From Sulfuricella denitrificans (GTDB lineage Bacteria > Pseudomonadota > Gammaproteobacteria > Burkholderiales > Sulfuricellaceae), in NCBI GenBank assembly GCA_002632355.1, contig NSJJ01000019.1, positions 1-59,608 on the forward strand: a DNA stretch of 59,608 bases, given 5' to 3'. Below the pieces are notes generated by a model that saw only the letters and a list, made by a program, of their open reading frames with translations, ran no database searches and was not told the origin of the DNA. Both the position numbers and the translations under genes were made by a program. Shown here piece by piece: positions 30,136-40,793 of this stretch (within the stretch, counting starts at the first letter, position 1; every line of letters starts with the position of its first letter).

Positions 30136-31284
30136 ATGGTTCAGGTCTATTTCGACCACAATGCCACAACGCCGCTCGATGAGGACGTGATGGCAGCGAT
30201 GATGCCCTACATGCGCGGGCACTTCGGCAACCCTTCCAGCCGGCACGGTTTTGGATGCGCAGCTCGCCAGGCGGTTGAAGAAGCGCGAGAGCGGGTGGCA
30301 TATGCAGCAGGCGCTCAGCCTTCACAGGTGATTTTCACCAGCGGAGGGACGGAAGCCAATAATCTGGCCATACGCGGCATGGCAGCGGCTTTGGTTCCAT
30401 CGCAGGTGGTCTGGGGAAGCACTGAGCATCCCTGTGTGGCCCGGACATGCCAGACCCTGAAAACACAGGGCTGGACCGAGCGCAAGGTGAGCGTGGATGG
30501 CGACGGCCGGTTTGATATGGATGATCTGGCACTGGCCTTGCGTACGACAACGGGCCTGGTCAGCATGATGCTGGCCAATAATGAGACTGGCGCACTGCAG
30601 GATGTGACCGAGGTGGCGCGGCAGGCGCGCGCGGCTGGCGCCTGGGTGCATACCGATGCGGTACAGGCGCTGGGCAAGGTGAGGCTGGATTTTGCAGCAC
30701 TCGGCGTACATGCCATGAGCCTGTCGTCGCACAAGATTTACGGACCGAAGGGCGTCGGAGCGTTGGTGCTTGACAAGCGTGTCGATCTGGTGCCCCAGAT
30801 GACCGGAGGCAGCCATGAAAAGGGTTTGCGGGCTGGCACCGAGAATGTGCCGGGGATTGTCGGGTTTGGCGCCGCCTGTGAACTGGCGCTTGAACGAATG
30901 GCGCAGGATGCGCAGCGAATGAGTGGCATGAGGCGCGAACTGGAAGCCGGTGTCGCCAGTCTGGGCGGCGTAATTTTCGGCTCCGGCGCGCAGCGTCTGG
31001 CGAATACCAGCGACTTCGCTTTCCCCAGCATCGAAGGAGAAACCCTGCTGATGGCGCTGGACCGGATGGGTTTCGCAGTGGCGAGCGGCTCAGCCTGCTC
31101 GAGTGGCAGCGCAGAGCCGAGCCCGGTGTTGCGGGCGATGGGGATCGAGCCAGAACTGGCCAAAGGCGCGATCAGGGTAAGCCTGGGGCGTGGCAACAGC
31201 AAGCAGCAGGTAGAAGAATTTATCAGGGTCTTGCAGGTGCAACTTGAGCGTTTGCGAACCCTGTCAGCCGTAGCAGTCATGTGA
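30136..31284 (+). CDS. Second cysteine desulfurase, NifS-like
   Basis: The 382-residue protein is a class V aminotransferase-fold enzyme that removes sulfur from cysteine. It has the PLP lysine in [11 protein letters not shown] and the catalytic cysteine at residue 321 in SGSACSSGS. It is clearly related to, but different from, the IscS just downstream, and shares the ATTP start ([13 protein letters not shown]). Only three bases separate it from iscR. It might be the NifS-like desulfurase seen between iscR and iscS in some beta- and gammaproteobacteria. A separate target (tRNA thiolation or other cofactor) is possible. Confidence 0.93.
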   Translation: MVQVYFDHNATTPLDEDVMAAMMPYMRGHFGNPSSRHGFGCAARQAVEEARERVAYAAGAQPSQVIFTSGGTEANNLAIRGMAAALVPSQVVWGSTEHPCVARTCQTLKTQGWTERKVSVDGDGRFDMDDLALALRTTTGLVSMMLANNETGALQDVTEVARQARAAGAWVHTDAVQALGKVRLDFAALGVHAMSLSSHKIYGPKGVGALVLDKRVDLVPQMTGGSHEKGLRAGTENVPGIVGFGAACELALERMAQDAQRMSGMRRELEAGVASLGGVIFGSGAQRLANTSDFAFPSIEGETLLMALDRMGFAVASGSACSSGSAEPSPVLRAMGIEPELAKGAIRVSLGRGNSKQQVEEFIRVLQVQLERLRTLSAVAVM

Positions 31285-31300
31285 TTTTTTGGAGAATGTA

Positions 31301-32509
31301 ATGAAGTTGCCGATTTATCTGGATTACTCCGCAACAACGCCAGTGGATCCTCGCGTGGCGGAGAAAATGATTCCCTATCTGACCGAGAAATTCGGCAATC
31401 CGGCGAGCCGTTCCCATGCCTTTGGCTGGGAAGCCGACGAAGCGGTGGAAAATGCCCGCAAGCAGGTGGCCGAACTGGTCAATGCTGATCCAAAAGAAAT
31501 CATCTGGACTTCCGGTGCGACGGAATCCAACAACCTCGCCATCAAGGGCGCGGCACACTTCTACTCGGGCAAGGGCAAGCATCTCATCACCGTGGCCACC
31601 GAGCACAAGGCGGTGCTGGATACCTGCCGTGAGCTGGAGCGCCAGGGTTTCGAGGTAACTTACCTTATCCCTGAATCCAATGGTCTGCTGGATCTGGATA
31701 AATTCACTGCGGCGATCCGCCCCGACACCATCCTGGCCTCGGTGATGTACGTCAACAACGAGATTGGCGTGATCCAGGACATTCCAGCGCTGGGCGAGAT
31801 TTGCCGCAGCAAGGGCGTGATCTTCCATGTTGATTCCGCCCAGGCGAGCGGCAAGGTGGTGATTGACCTGCAAAAGCTGAAAGTGGACCTGATGTCCTTT
31901 TCCGCGCACAAGATCTACGGCCCCAAGGGCATCGGTGCCCTGTACGTGCGCCGCAAGCCGCGCATCCGCCTCGAAGCCCAAATGCACGGCGGCGGCCATG
32001 AGCGCGGCATGCGCTCCGGCACGCTGCCTACCCACCAGATCGTCGGCATGGGCGAGGCGTTTCGTCTTGCCAGGGAAGAAATGGCTGCGGAAAATGAACG
32101 CATGCGCATGCTGCGCGACCGCCTCTACAATGGCCTCAGGGAAATCGAAGAGGTATACGTGAACGGCGACATGGACAACCGCGTGCCGCACAATCTCAAT
32201 ATCAGCTTCAGTTTCGTCGAGGGCGAATCGCTCATCATGGCGATCAAGGATCTCGCGGTGTCGAGCGGTTCCGCTTGTACTTCCGCCAGCCTCGAGCCTT
32301 CCTATGTGCTGAAGTCATTGGGGCACAGCGACGAGCTGGCGCACAGCTCGATCCGTTTCTCCATCGGGCGTTTCACCACCGAGGAAGAAATCGACTACGC
32401 GATACAATTGCTCAAGAACAAGATTGGCAAGCTGCGCGAACTGTCGCCGCTGTGGGAAATGTTCAAGGATGGCATCGATCTGAATACCGTGCAGTGGGCG
32501 GCACATTAA
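31301..32509 (+). CDS. iscS: Cysteine desulfurase IscS
   Basis: The 402-residue enzyme supplies sulfur to IscU. It shows [17 protein letters not shown] at its N-terminus, the PLP-lysine segment [15 protein letters not shown], and the catalytic loop [13 protein letters not shown] with Cys at residue 326. The C-terminus ends [11 protein letters not shown], the IscU-contacting type of tail. The ATG at 31301 has GGAG six bases before it. A longer start at 31289 overlaps the ribosome site and was rejected. Confidence 0.98.
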   Translation: MKLPIYLDYSATTPVDPRVAEKMIPYLTEKFGNPASRSHAFGWEADEAVENARKQVAELVNADPKEIIWTSGATESNNLAIKGAAHFYSGKGKHLITVATEHKAVLDTCRELERQGFEVTYLIPESNGLLDLDKFTAAIRPDTILASVMYVNNEIGVIQDIPALGEICRSKGVIFHVDSAQASGKVVIDLQKLKVDLMSFSAHKIYGPKGIGALYVRRKPRIRLEAQMHGGGHERGMRSGTLPTHQIVGMGEAFRLAREEMAAENERMRMLRDRLYNGLREIEEVYVNGDMDNRVPHNLNISFSFVEGESLIMAIKDLAVSSGSACTSASLEPSYVLKSLGHSDELAHSSIRFSIGRFTTEEEIDYAIQLLKNKIGKLRELSPLWEMFKDGIDLNTVQWAAH

Positions 32510-32524
32510 GTCTAGGAGAATAAA

Positions 32525-32941
32525 ATGGCATATAGCGAAAAAGTTCTGGATCACTACGAAAATCCGCGCAACGTCGGCTCTTTCGGCAAGGAAGAGGATG
32601 GCGTGGCAACCGGCATGGTGGGCGCTCCGGCCTGCGGCGACGTGATGAAGCTGCAGATCCGCGTCAACAAGGATGGCGTCATTGAGGACGCCAAGTTCAA
32701 GACCTACGGCTGCGGCTCGGCCATCGCATCGAGTTCGCTGGTGACCGAATGGGTCAAGGGCAAGACGCTGGATCAGGCGCTGGATATCAAGAACACCCAG
32801 ATCGCCGAGGAACTGGCCCTGCCGCCGGTAAAGATCCACTGCTCGATCCTGGCGGAAGATGCGATCAAGGCCGCCGTGGCTGACTACAAGGCCAAGCATG
32901 GCGAAAACGTGGTGGCCGATGCCTGCAAGGGAGCTTGCTGA
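32525..32941 (+). CDS. iscU: Fe-S scaffold protein IscU
   Basis: The 138-residue scaffold has its three cluster-ligand cysteines: Cys37 in GAPACGD, one in YGCGSAIA near 63, and one in KIHCSIL near 106. The LPPVK motif recognised by HscA sits just before the last of these. It ends with a short cysteine-containing tail (DACKGAC), slightly longer than in E. coli. Clusters are built here from IscS sulfur and passed on with help of HscA/HscB. Confidence 0.98.
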   Translation: MAYSEKVLDHYENPRNVGSFGKEEDGVATGMVGAPACGDVMKLQIRVNKDGVIEDAKFKTYGCGSAIASSSLVTEWVKGKTLDQALDIKNTQIAEELALPPVKIHCSILAEDAIKAAVADYKAKHGENVVADACKGAC

Positions 32942-32943
32942 TC

Positions 32944-33267
32944 ATGGCAATTACGATGACCGAGCAGGCGGCCAAGCACGTCAGCAACTTTATTACCAAG
33001 CGTGGCAAGGGTGTGGGTCTGCGCCTGGGTGTGCGCACCTCGGGCTGCTCCGGGATGGCGTACACGCTGGAATTTGCCGATGAAATCGGCGCGGATGACC
33101 TCCAGTTCGAAAGCCATGGCGTAAAAGTGCTGATCGACGCCAAGAGCCTGGCCTATCTGGACGGCACCGAACTGGACTACACGCGTGAAGGGCTGAATGA
33201 GGGTTTCAAGTTCAATAACCCCAACGTCAAGAACGCCTGCGGTTGCGGCGAGAGCTTCAACGTATAA
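32944..33267 (+). CDS. iscA: Iron-sulfur assembly protein IscA
   Basis: The 107-residue A-type carrier has the three conserved cysteines: one in [10 protein letters not shown] and two in the C-terminal CGCGESF. A-type proteins carry iron or preformed clusters to target enzymes, notably [4Fe-4S] proteins. The ATG at 32944 was chosen over a TTG that lies inside iscU. It ends a few bases before hscB. Confidence 0.95.
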   Translation: MAITMTEQAAKHVSNFITKRGKGVGLRLGVRTSGCSGMAYTLEFADEIGADDLQFESHGVKVLIDAKSLAYLDGTELDYTREGLNEGFKFNNPNVKNACGCGESFNV

Positions 33268-33272
33268 ACCTG

Positions 33273-33806
33273 ATGCACTTCGACTTCAGCAAAAACCATT
33301 TTGAGCTGTTCGGTTTGGCGCCCGCGTTCCATATAGACATGGATCGCCTGGACCAGGCCTATCGCGAAATCCAGACGCTGGTGCATCCGGACAAGTTTGC
33401 CCATCAGGGCGAGCAGGAGAAACGCCTGTCGATGCAGTGGGCAACGCATGCCAACGAAGCTTACCAGGCGCTGAAAAAACCACTATCACGGGCCCGTTAC
33501 CTGCTGCACCTGAATGGCGTGGATACGCAAGAGGAAAGCAACACCGCCATGCCGGCGGAATTCCTCATGGCCCAGATGGAATGGCGCGAGGCTATCATGG
33601 AGGCGAAGGAAGCGCAGGATGTTTCGGATATGGAACAATTGCACAAGCGGCTTCGTGCCGAGATGCGCGGGCAGCATGAGGAACTGGGGCGGCTGCTGGA
33701 CGAAAAGGCCGATTATCAGGAGGCTTCTGGGCTGGTGCGCAAGCTGAAATTCATGGAAAAGCTGGGCGATGAAATCGATAGCGCCCTGGAGTTGATGGAA
33801 GCTTAA
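33273..33806 (+). CDS. hscB: Co-chaperone HscB
   Basis: The 177-residue J-protein has the HPDKF motif near residue 32 in its N-terminal J domain and a C-terminal three-helix domain that binds IscU. HscB brings IscU to the HscA ATPase and speeds ATP hydrolysis. The start at 33273 ([15 protein letters not shown]) matches the usual N-terminus; an ATG-like extension from 33243 would lie inside iscA. It is followed by a repeat before hscA. Confidence 0.95.
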   Translation: MHFDFSKNHFELFGLAPAFHIDMDRLDQAYREIQTLVHPDKFAHQGEQEKRLSMQWATHANEAYQALKKPLSRARYLLHLNGVDTQEESNTAMPAEFLMAQMEWREAIMEAKEAQDVSDMEQLHKRLRAEMRGQHEELGRLLDEKADYQEASGLVRKLKFMEKLGDEIDSALELMEA

Positions 33807-33818
33807 TCCCCCTCATTT

Positions 33819-33884
33819 CCCCCTTGTCAGGGGGAAGCCGCTTTTCTCCTCCCCTGACAAGGGGAGGCCGGGAGGGGTTGGGGC
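33819..33884. repeat. Dispersed palindromic repeat between hscB and hscA
   Basis: CCCCCTTGTCAGGGGG (33819-33834) and CCTCCCCTGACAAGGGGAGG (33848-33867) are each self-complementary hairpins and also complement each other. GGGAGGGGTTGGGG follows. It is the same family as at 5710-5786 and sits within the isc operon. Confidence 0.75.
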
Positions 33885-33903
33885 CTGTTTGAAAAGGATT
33901 TTC

Positions 33904-35766
33904 ATGGCATTACTGCAAATCGCCGAACCCGGCATGAGCGCCGCACCTCACCAGCACCGGCTGGCAGTGGGGATTGATCTGGGGACCACCAATTCGCTGG
34001 TTGCCACAGTGCGCAGTGCGCTCGCCGTGGTGCTGAACGATGAACATGGGCGCTCCCTGCTGCCTTCGGTGGTGCGTTATCACGCTGATGGCGTGGATGT
34101 CGGCTGTCACGCCCAGCAGAAGCAGGCGATGGACCCGCAAAATACGATCGTTTCGGTGAAACGCTTCATGGGGCGTGGCCTTTCAGATATTGCCGATGCG
34201 GCCCACATGCCCTATCGCTTTGTAGACCAGCCCGGCATGGTGCAGATCAGCACGCTTGCCGGGGTGAAAAGCCCGGTGGAAGTGTCGGCTGAAATTCTCA
34301 AGGTTTTGCGTCAGCGCGCGGAAAAAGCCCTCGGCGGCGAACTTGTGGGCGCGGTCATTACCGTGCCGGCCTATTTCGACGATGCCCAGCGCCAGGCCAC
34401 CAAGGATGCAGCCAGGCTGGCAGGCATCAACGTGCTGCGCCTGCTCAACGAGCCCACCGCCGCCGCCGTGGCCTATGGTCTTGATAATGGTGCTGAGGGG
34501 GTCTATGCGGTATTCGATCTGGGTGGCGGGACTTTCGATATTTCCATTCTCAAGCTGTCGCGCGGCGTGTTCGAGGTGCTCTCCACCAACGGTGATTCCG
34601 CCCTGGGCGGAGATGATTTCGATCACCGGATTTATTGCTGGATACTCGAACAGGCCGGCCTGTCCGGTCTGAGCCATCAGGATACGCGCCTGTTGCAGAC
34701 TCACGCCCGGGCTGCCAAGGAGGTTCTGACAGAGCATGAGGAAGCGCCGATTACTGCCGTGCTTTCAACAGGTGAAATGGTGGATCTGAAGCTGACCACC
34801 GGGGTTTTTGCAGAAATCACCAGAAGCCTGGTCAGCAAGACGCTGGCACCGACCCGCAAAGCGCTACGCGACGCCGGTTTGTCCGTCGAAGAGGTCAAGG
34901 GCGTGGTCATGGTTGGCGGTTCCACCCGCATGCCGATCATCCAGCATGCGGTAGGCGAGTTTTTCGGCCAGGAACCGCTCAATAATCTCGATCCGGACAA
35001 GGTGGTGGCGCTGGGCGCAGCGATCCAGGCCAACGTGCTGGCTGGCAACCGGGGCGAGGATGAATGGCTGCTGCTGGATGTGATTCCCCTGTCGCTGGGC
35101 CTGGAAACCATGGGTGGCCTGGTAGAGAAGGTGATTCCGCGCAACTCGACCATTCCAGCCGCACGCGCGCAGGAGTTTACGACGTACAAGGATGGCCAGA
35201 CCGCCATGAGCATCCACGTGGTGCAGGGCGAACGCGAACTGGTGAGCGACTGCCGCGCCCTGGCGAAGTTCGAATTGCGCGGCATTCCGCCCATGGTGGC
35301 CGGTGCGGCGCGCATCCGCGTCACCTTCCAGGTCGATGCCGATGGGCTGCTTTCGGTGACAGCGCGGGAACAGAGCACCGGGGTGGAGTCTTCAGTGACG
35401 GTCAAGCCTTCCTATGGTCTTTCGGACGAACAGATCACGCAGATGCTGCAAGCTTCGCAGGCGTATGCCAAGGACGACATGATGGCCCGCGCACTGCAGG
35501 AAGCGCGGGTGGAAGGCGGGCGCCTGATCGAGGCGGTTGAGGCGGCGCTGGCAGAAGACGGACGCTTGCTCAAGGAAGGAGAGGGCGAGAGAATTGCTGT
35601 CAGGATCGATGCGCTGCGGGCAGCCATTGCCGGTGACGATCACAGGCTTGTCACCCAGGCCCTGGAAACCCTGAACCGCGCCACGGAATCCTTTGCCGCA
35701 CGGCGCATGGACGCAAGCGTCAACAAAGCCCTGACCGGGCACAAGCTGGAAGAACTGGAGAGTTAA
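33904..35766 (+). CDS. hscA: Fe-S specialised Hsp70 chaperone HscA
   Basis: The 620-residue protein has the Hsp70 ATPase domain with [47 protein letters not shown] and [11 protein letters not shown] substrate-binding domain follows from about residue 390. Its partner is IscU, through LPPVK. AAGGA lies six bases before the ATG at 33904, so this start is preferred over the TTG at 33889. It is separated from hscB by a repeat of about 80 bases but remains in the same direction. Confidence 0.98.
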   Translation: MALLQIAEPGMSAAPHQHRLAVGIDLGTTNSLVATVRSALAVVLNDEHGRSLLPSVVRYHADGVDVGCHAQQKQAMDPQNTIVSVKRFMGRGLSDIADAAHMPYRFVDQPGMVQISTLAGVKSPVEVSAEILKVLRQRAEKALGGELVGAVITVPAYFDDAQRQATKDAARLAGINVLRLLNEPTAAAVAYGLDNGAEGVYAVFDLGGGTFDISILKLSRGVFEVLSTNGDSALGGDDFDHRIYCWILEQAGLSGLSHQDTRLLQTHARAAKEVLTEHEEAPITAVLSTGEMVDLKLTTGVFAEITRSLVSKTLAPTRKALRDAGLSVEEVKGVVMVGGSTRMPIIQHAVGEFFGQEPLNNLDPDKVVALGAAIQANVLAGNRGEDEWLLLDVIPLSLGLETMGGLVEKVIPRNSTIPAARAQEFTTYKDGQTAMSIHVVQGERELVSDCRALAKFELRGIPPMVAGAARIRVTFQVDADGLLSVTAREQSTGVESSVTVKPSYGLSDEQITQMLQASQAYAKDDMMARALQEARVEGGRLIEAVEAALAEDGRLLKEGEGERIAVRIDALRAAIAGDDHRLVTQALETLNRATESFAARRMDASVNKALTGHKLEELES

Positions 35767-35771
35767 GTAAT

Positions 35772-36113
35772 ATGCCGCAATTGATTGTATTGCCCCACGT
35801 CGAACTGTGTCCGGATGGCGCCGTGATTGAAGCCAAGCCCGGCGTGTCCATTTGCGACACGCTGCTCGACAATGGTATCGAAATCGAACATGCCTGCGAG
35901 AAGTCCTGCGCTTGCACCACCTGCCATGTAATCGTGCGCGAGGGGCTGGAATCCCTTAACGACGCCGAGGAGCTGGAAGAGGACATGCTAGACAAGGCAT
36001 GGGGACTGGAACCCAACTCGCGCCTGTCCTGCCAGACGATTGTGGATGCGCAGGATCTGGTCATCGAGATTCCCAAATACACCATCAACATGGTCAAGGA
36101 AGGGCATCACTAA
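35772..36113 (+). CDS. fdx: ISC-type [2Fe-2S] ferredoxin
   Basis: The 113-residue adrenodoxin-like ferredoxin has the ligand cysteines in [15 protein letters not shown] and the final one in LSCQT near residue 87. It supplies electrons for cluster assembly. The start lies six bases after the hscA stop. Its stop is one base before iscX. Confidence 0.97.
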   Translation: MPQLIVLPHVELCPDGAVIEAKPGVSICDTLLDNGIEIEHACEKSCACTTCHVIVREGLESLNDAEELEEDMLDKAWGLEPNSRLSCQTIVDAQDLVIEIPKYTINMVKEGHH

Positions 36114-36114
36114 A

Positions 36115-36309
36115 ATGCTTTGGACCGATGTGCACCAGATTGCCGAGGCGCTGTACGACAGTCAGCCAGATACCGATCCCCAATACGTGCGCTTTACCGA
36201 TTTGCACCAGTGGGTAACGAAACTGGATGGCTTCAGCGACGACCCCAACCGCTCCAGCGAAAAAATTCTTGAAGCCATCCAGATGGCCTGGATAGACGAA
36301 GCCAGCTGA
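36115..36309 (+). CDS. iscX: IscX (YfhJ) small Fe-S assembly protein
   Basis: The 64-residue acidic protein ([15 protein letters not shown], then [19 protein letters not shown]) matches IscX by size and sequence. IscX binds IscS and iron and slows cluster synthesis under some conditions. The ATG at 36115 is one base after the fdx stop. It is the last gene of the isc operon. Confidence 0.95.
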   Translation: MLWTDVHQIAEALYDSQPDTDPQYVRFTDLHQWVTKLDGFSDDPNRSSEKILEAIQMAWIDEAS

Positions 36310-36353
36310 AATAACTATGATTGAGCGCATCACGATTTCATCGCCGAGGCGCA

Positions 36354-37484
36354 ATGTTCGATCACCAAGATGCTCTGGATGCGCTCAACCAGAGCATCCC
36401 CATATCCGAAAAACTGGGCTTGCTGCATGTTTTCCTGCGCAAGAAATTCGGCTTCATCGACCGGATCGCGATCGCCTTGCATGAGGAAAAGTCAGATACC
36501 CTCAAAACATTCGTATACAGCAACAGCAATAACGAACCGACGCTGGTTCATTATGAAAGCAGTCTGAAGGACGCATCATCCCTGCAGGAAATTCTTGAAA
36601 AGAAACGTCCGAGAGTGGTCAACGATCTGGCTGTTTTTCGCGCCGGATCTCATCAGCACACCCAGATCATCGAGGCCAGCGGTTTTGGTTCAAGCTATAC
36701 CATGCCGATGTATTCGAACGACAATTTCTTCGGTTTTCTTTTTTTTAATTCCTACTGCAAGGATGTTTTTACCGAGCAGGTGCTCCATTATCTCGACCTG
36801 TTCGGTCATCTGCTTTCACTGACTGTGATCAGCGAAATTTCCAATATTCGCACCCTCATGGCTTCAGTAAAGACAGCAAATGACATCGTTCACCACCGCG
36901 ATTTCGAAACGGGCGCCCATCTGGACCGCATGGCCAATTATTCGCGGCTGATCGCAACCCATCTGGCGGATAAATATCAGCTAAACGACGAACTGATCGA
37001 GCATATCTTCCTGTTTTCTCCCCTGCACGACATCGGCAAAATCAGCGTGGCGGACAGTATTCTGCTCAAACCGGGAAAACTGGATGAGGCGCAGTATGAG
37101 GAAATGAAAAAACATACCACCAAGGGGCGTGAAATTGTCGATGAGTTGCTGGGCAATTTCGGCCTGGGAAATATGGGGCATGTGGATATCCTGCGCAATA
37201 TCGCGCAATATCATCACGAGGCTGTCGATGGTAGTGGTTATCCCCAGGGGCTGAAGGCGCATGAAATCCCGGTTGAAGCCCGGATTGTTGCCGTGGCCGA
37301 CGTGTTCGATGCCCTCACCAGCCGTCGCCCGTACAAGGAAGCCTGGCACAATCAGGAAGCGTTCGATCATCTGCTGAAATTGTCGGGGACGATATTTGAC
37401 CAGGATTGTGTCAACGCACTGGTCGCGCAGCGTGATGAAATCGAGCGTATACAGGCGCATTTCAGGGAAAACTCCGGTATTTGA
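36354..37484 (+). CDS. GAF-like / HD-GYP cyclic-di-GMP phosphodiesterase
   Basis: The 376-residue protein has a GAF-like sensory half (residues 1-170) and an HD-GYP half. HDIGK sits near 225, HHE near 285 and DGSGYPQGL near 292, all required for metal binding and cyclic-di-GMP hydrolysis. The ATG at 36354 (MFDHQDALDAL) is likely; a longer start at 36321 adds 11 residues without merit. It lies between isc and flhB and may act on flagellar output, but no direct evidence exists here. Confidence 0.92.
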   Translation: MFDHQDALDALNQSIPISEKLGLLHVFLRKKFGFIDRIAIALHEEKSDTLKTFVYSNSNNEPTLVHYESSLKDASSLQEILEKKRPRVVNDLAVFRAGSHQHTQIIEASGFGSSYTMPMYSNDNFFGFLFFNSYCKDVFTEQVLHYLDLFGHLLSLTVISEISNIRTLMASVKTANDIVHHRDFETGAHLDRMANYSRLIATHLADKYQLNDELIEHIFLFSPLHDIGKISVADSILLKPGKLDEAQYEEMKKHTTKGREIVDELLGNFGLGNMGHVDILRNIAQYHHEAVDGSGYPQGLKAHEIPVEARIVAVADVFDALTSRRPYKEAWHNQEAFDHLLKLSGTIFDQDCVNALVAQRDEIERIQAHFRENSGI

Positions 37485-37549
37485 AAGACACTGCAGATTC
37501 CCATTTGGCAGGCTGTTTTTGCTAAACTGGTGCTCCGGAGAGAGTGAAT

Positions 37550-38692
37550 ATGGCTGAAGACAGCGATCTCGAACGTACAGAACCTGCGTCGGGACGGCGA
37601 ATAGAGCAGGCAAGGGAGAAGGGGCAGGTCGCCCGATCTCGCGAACTGACCACAGTCTCCATTCTGCTTGCCGCGGGCGGCAGCCTCATTTTCATGGGGG
37701 GCGGCCTGATGGAGCACATGCGCGCCCTGATGCGGAACGGCCTGACGCTGGACCGGGCCGTCATTTTCGATCCCGATCAGATGCTGATGCAACTGCATCT
37801 TCTTTCTCTGGATATCCTGATGACGATGCTGCCTTTTCTGGGCTTGCTGATGGTTGTCACTGTTGCTTCTTCCATATTGATTTCCGGCTGGCTCTTTTCG
37901 ACACAGGCGCTGATGCCGGATTTTGGCCGCCTCAACCCCATGAAAGGGATTACCCGCATCGCTTCCTGGTCCGGCATCGTGGAAATGGTCAAGGCGATCG
38001 GCAAATCCGCCCTGATTGGCGGCGTTGCCTTGTGGGTGGTGTGGCAGAACGTGGGCGACGTTGTTTCGCTGGTCGCCGAGCCGCTCGAGTCGGGCCTTCC
38101 TCACCTGGCCCGCATGGTCGGTTTTACTTTCATGGCAGCATCGGGGTCGATGCTGCTGATTGTCGCAGTCGATGTTCCTTTTCAGTTGTGGAATCATGCC
38201 AAGCAGCTTCGCATGACCAAGGAAGAAGTGCGGCAGGAATCCAAGGAAACCGAGGGTGATCCGCATGTCAAGGCGCGCATCCGCCAACTCCAGCGAGAGG
38301 CGGCAAGGCGTCGCATGATGTCTGAAGTGCCCAAGGCCGATGTGATCGTCACCAACCCAACTCATTATGCTGTCGCACTGCGCTATCAGGAAGGCAAGAT
38401 GGGCGCGCCCCAGGTAGTGGCCAAGGGCGCGGGGATACTGGCGCAACGTATCCGCGATCTGGGGGAGGAGAATCGTGTGCCGATCCTGGAAGCCCCTCCT
38501 CTGGCCCGGGCGCTCTTCCGGCACGCAGAACTGGGGCAGGAAATCCCCGCCAGGCTGTATACTGCGGTAGCGGAAGTGCTGGCCTACGTATACCAGTTGC
38601 GCCGCTATCGGACCTACGGCGGCGCAGCACCCGAAACACCACGAGAGTTGCCCGTGCCGCCAGAACTGGATTTTGTAAGGGAAGAAGTTTGA
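37550..38692 (+). CDS. flhB: Flagellar export switch protein FlhB
   Basis: The 380-residue membrane protein regulates the substrate switch of the flagellar export gate. It begins MAEDSDLERTEPASGRRI, has four membrane helices, and carries the self-cleavage site NPTH at 269-272. GGAGAG lies a few bases before the ATG. It is the first gene of the flh-fli-mot block; the 65-base gap after the HD-GYP gene holds no convincing sigma54 or sigma28 promoter. Confidence 0.97.
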   Translation: MAEDSDLERTEPASGRRIEQAREKGQVARSRELTTVSILLAAGGSLIFMGGGLMEHMRALMRNGLTLDRAVIFDPDQMLMQLHLLSLDILMTMLPFLGLLMVVTVASSILISGWLFSTQALMPDFGRLNPMKGITRIASWSGIVEMVKAIGKSALIGGVALWVVWQNVGDVVSLVAEPLESGLPHLARMVGFTFMAASGSMLLIVAVDVPFQLWNHAKQLRMTKEEVRQESKETEGDPHVKARIRQLQREAARRRMMSEVPKADVIVTNPTHYAVALRYQEGKMGAPQVVAKGAGILAQRIRDLGEENRVPILEAPPLARALFRHAELGQEIPARLYTAVAEVLAYVYQLRRYRTYGGAAPETPRELPVPPELDFVREEV

Positions 38693-38711
38693 TTCGATCA
38701 GGAATGATTAA

Positions 38712-40793
38712 ATGAATGCACGGGTGGATGCACCGCCCCTGCTCAACCGCCGTGGCCTGAAAGGCCTGGTGGGGCCGGTTCTCATCATCCTGATTCTGGG
38801 GATGATGGTGCTTCCGTTGCCGCCATTTCTGCTCGATCTGCTGTTTACGTTCAACATCGCCATTGCAATGATCGTGATGCTGGTCAGCCTGTATACCCAG
38901 AAGCCGCTGGAATTCGCGGTATTTCCGACCGTGCTGCTGGTCACGACCTTGCTGCGACTTTCGCTCAACGTGGCGTCGACCCGGGTTGTGCTGATGGAAG
39001 GCCACACCGGTCCGGATGCTGCAGGTAAGGTGATTGAAGCGTTCGGCCATTTTTTGGTGGGCGGCAATTACACCGTAGGCATCATCGTTTTCATCATCCT
39101 GGTGATTATCAATTTTGTGGTGATTACCAAGGGTGCAGGCCGGATCGCCGAAGTCAGCGCGCGTTTTACCCTGGACGCCATGCCCGGCAAACAGATGGCC
39201 ATCGACGCCGATCTCAATGCAGGTCTGATCGGTGAAGATGAGGCGCGCAGGCGACGCGCTGAGATTTCGCAGGAAGCGGATTTTTTCGGCTCCATGGACG
39301 GTGCCAGCAAGTTCGTGCGCGGCGATGCCGTCGCCGGCATCCTCATCCTCTTCATCAACGTCATCGGTGGTTTGCTGGTGGGCATTTTCCAGCACAATCT
39401 GGATGTGGCGACCGCCGCCAACAACTACACCCTGCTTGCCATTGGCGATGGTCTGGTGGCGCAGATTCCTGCCCTGATCATTTCCACCGCTGCCGGCATG
39501 GTGGTGAGCCGCGTGGCAACGGATGAGGATGTGGGTCAGCAACTGGTTGGCCAGCTCTTCAACCGGCCTGCCGTGCTTTACATCACCGCTTCCATTCTGG
39601 GTTTGCTGGGCGTGATCCCGAACATGCCGCATATCGCATTTTTTACCCTGGCAGGCGTACTGGCGGGCACCGCCTATTACCTGGAGCAAAAAGCCAGAGC
39701 GCCGGAATTGTCCACGGCTCCACCGGAAGTCGTGCCGCCGCCAGAAATGCAGGAAGTGAGCTGGAATGACGTGATGCCGGTGGACGCGCTCGGGCTGGAG
39801 GTCGGCTATCGCCTGATTCCGCTGGTGGATCGGGCCCAGGATGGCGAACTGTTGCGCCGGATTCGCGGCATCCGCAAGAAATTCGCGCAGGATATGGGCT
39901 TTCTGGTGCCGCCGGTGCATATCCGCGACAACCTCGAATTGCGTCCCAATGCCTACCGCATCAGCCTGAAGGGGGTCGAGATCGGGCAGGGCGAGGCTTA
40001 TGCCGGCATGTATCTGGCGATCAATCCGGGCCGGGTGCTGGGTACGCTGCCGGGAAACCAGACCACCGATCCGGCGTTCGGCCTGCCCGCAGTGTGGATC
40101 GATGCCAATCAACGCGATCAGGCCCAGACTTTCGGCTATACAGTGGTGGATTCCAGCACGGTGGTGGCAACCCATCTCTCGAATATTATCCAGACCCATT
40201 CCGCAGAGCTGCTGGGGCGCGAAGAGACGCAGCAATTGCTGGATCACCTCGCCAAGGAATCGCCCAAGCTGGTGGAAGAGCTGGTGCCCAAGCTGCTTTC
40301 CCTGGGCGTGGTGCAGAAAGTGCTGCAGAACCTGCTTGATGAGGGCGTGCATATCCGCGATATGCGCACCATTATTGACACCCTGGCCGATCATGCGGCA
40401 CGTACGCAGGACACCGCTGACCTGACAGCCGCGGTCCGCGTTGCGCTGGGCCGTGCTATCATGCAGCAAATTTACCCGGGAGCCGCAGAGTTGCAGGTGA
40501 TGACCCTCGAACCCGATCTCGAACAGATCATGATGCATGCCGCGCAGGGCATGGGCGAAGGTTTGGGACTTGAGCCCGGTCTGGCGGAAAATCTCATGCA
40601 GCAAACTGCCCAGGCGGTTCAGCAGCAGGAGCAGATGGGCCTGCCGGCAGTGTTGCTGGTACCTGCTGCGTTACGTCCGCTGCTGTCCCGCTTCCTGCGC
40701 CGGGTGGCGCCTCAGCTTAAAGTGGTTTCCCACGCTGAAATTCCCGATTCCAGAAACATCCGTGTGACTGCCGTTCTGGGCGCCCGGGCATGA
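38712..40793 (+). CDS. flhA: Flagellar export gate protein FlhA
   Basis: The 693-residue protein has about eight membrane helices in its first 330 residues, including GLVGPVLIILILGMMVLPLP and the FHIPEP-type segment near ARFTLDAMPGKQMAIDADL. The large cytoplasmic domain binds export chaperones. The length fits FlhA. It overlaps flhF by four bases (ATGA). Confidence 0.98.
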   Translation: MNARVDAPPLLNRRGLKGLVGPVLIILILGMMVLPLPPFLLDLLFTFNIAIAMIVMLVSLYTQKPLEFAVFPTVLLVTTLLRLSLNVASTRVVLMEGHTGPDAAGKVIEAFGHFLVGGNYTVGIIVFIILVIINFVVITKGAGRIAEVSARFTLDAMPGKQMAIDADLNAGLIGEDEARRRRAEISQEADFFGSMDGASKFVRGDAVAGILILFINVIGGLLVGIFQHNLDVATAANNYTLLAIGDGLVAQIPALIISTAAGMVVSRVATDEDVGQQLVGQLFNRPAVLYITASILGLLGVIPNMPHIAFFTLAGVLAGTAYYLEQKARAPELSTAPPEVVPPPEMQEVSWNDVMPVDALGLEVGYRLIPLVDRAQDGELLRRIRGIRKKFAQDMGFLVPPVHIRDNLELRPNAYRISLKGVEIGQGEAYAGMYLAINPGRVLGTLPGNQTTDPAFGLPAVWIDANQRDQAQTFGYTVVDSSTVVATHLSNIIQTHSAELLGREETQQLLDHLAKESPKLVEELVPKLLSLGVVQKVLQNLLDEGVHIRDMRTIIDTLADHAARTQDTADLTAAVRVALGRAIMQQIYPGAAELQVMTLEPDLEQIMMHAAQGMGEGLGLEPGLAENLMQQTAQAVQQQEQMGLPAVLLVPAALRPLLSRFLRRVAPQLKVVSHAEIPDSRNIRVTAVLGARA

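Noticed and set aside
37520-37545. Sigma54-like sequence before flhB (TTGGCAGG...TTGCTA)
   Set aside because: The GG and GC elements are 12 bases apart, not the required 10.
38349-40604. Minus-strand frame opposite flhA
   Set aside because: FlhA is certain on the plus strand; the reverse frame is His/Gln-rich and featureless.
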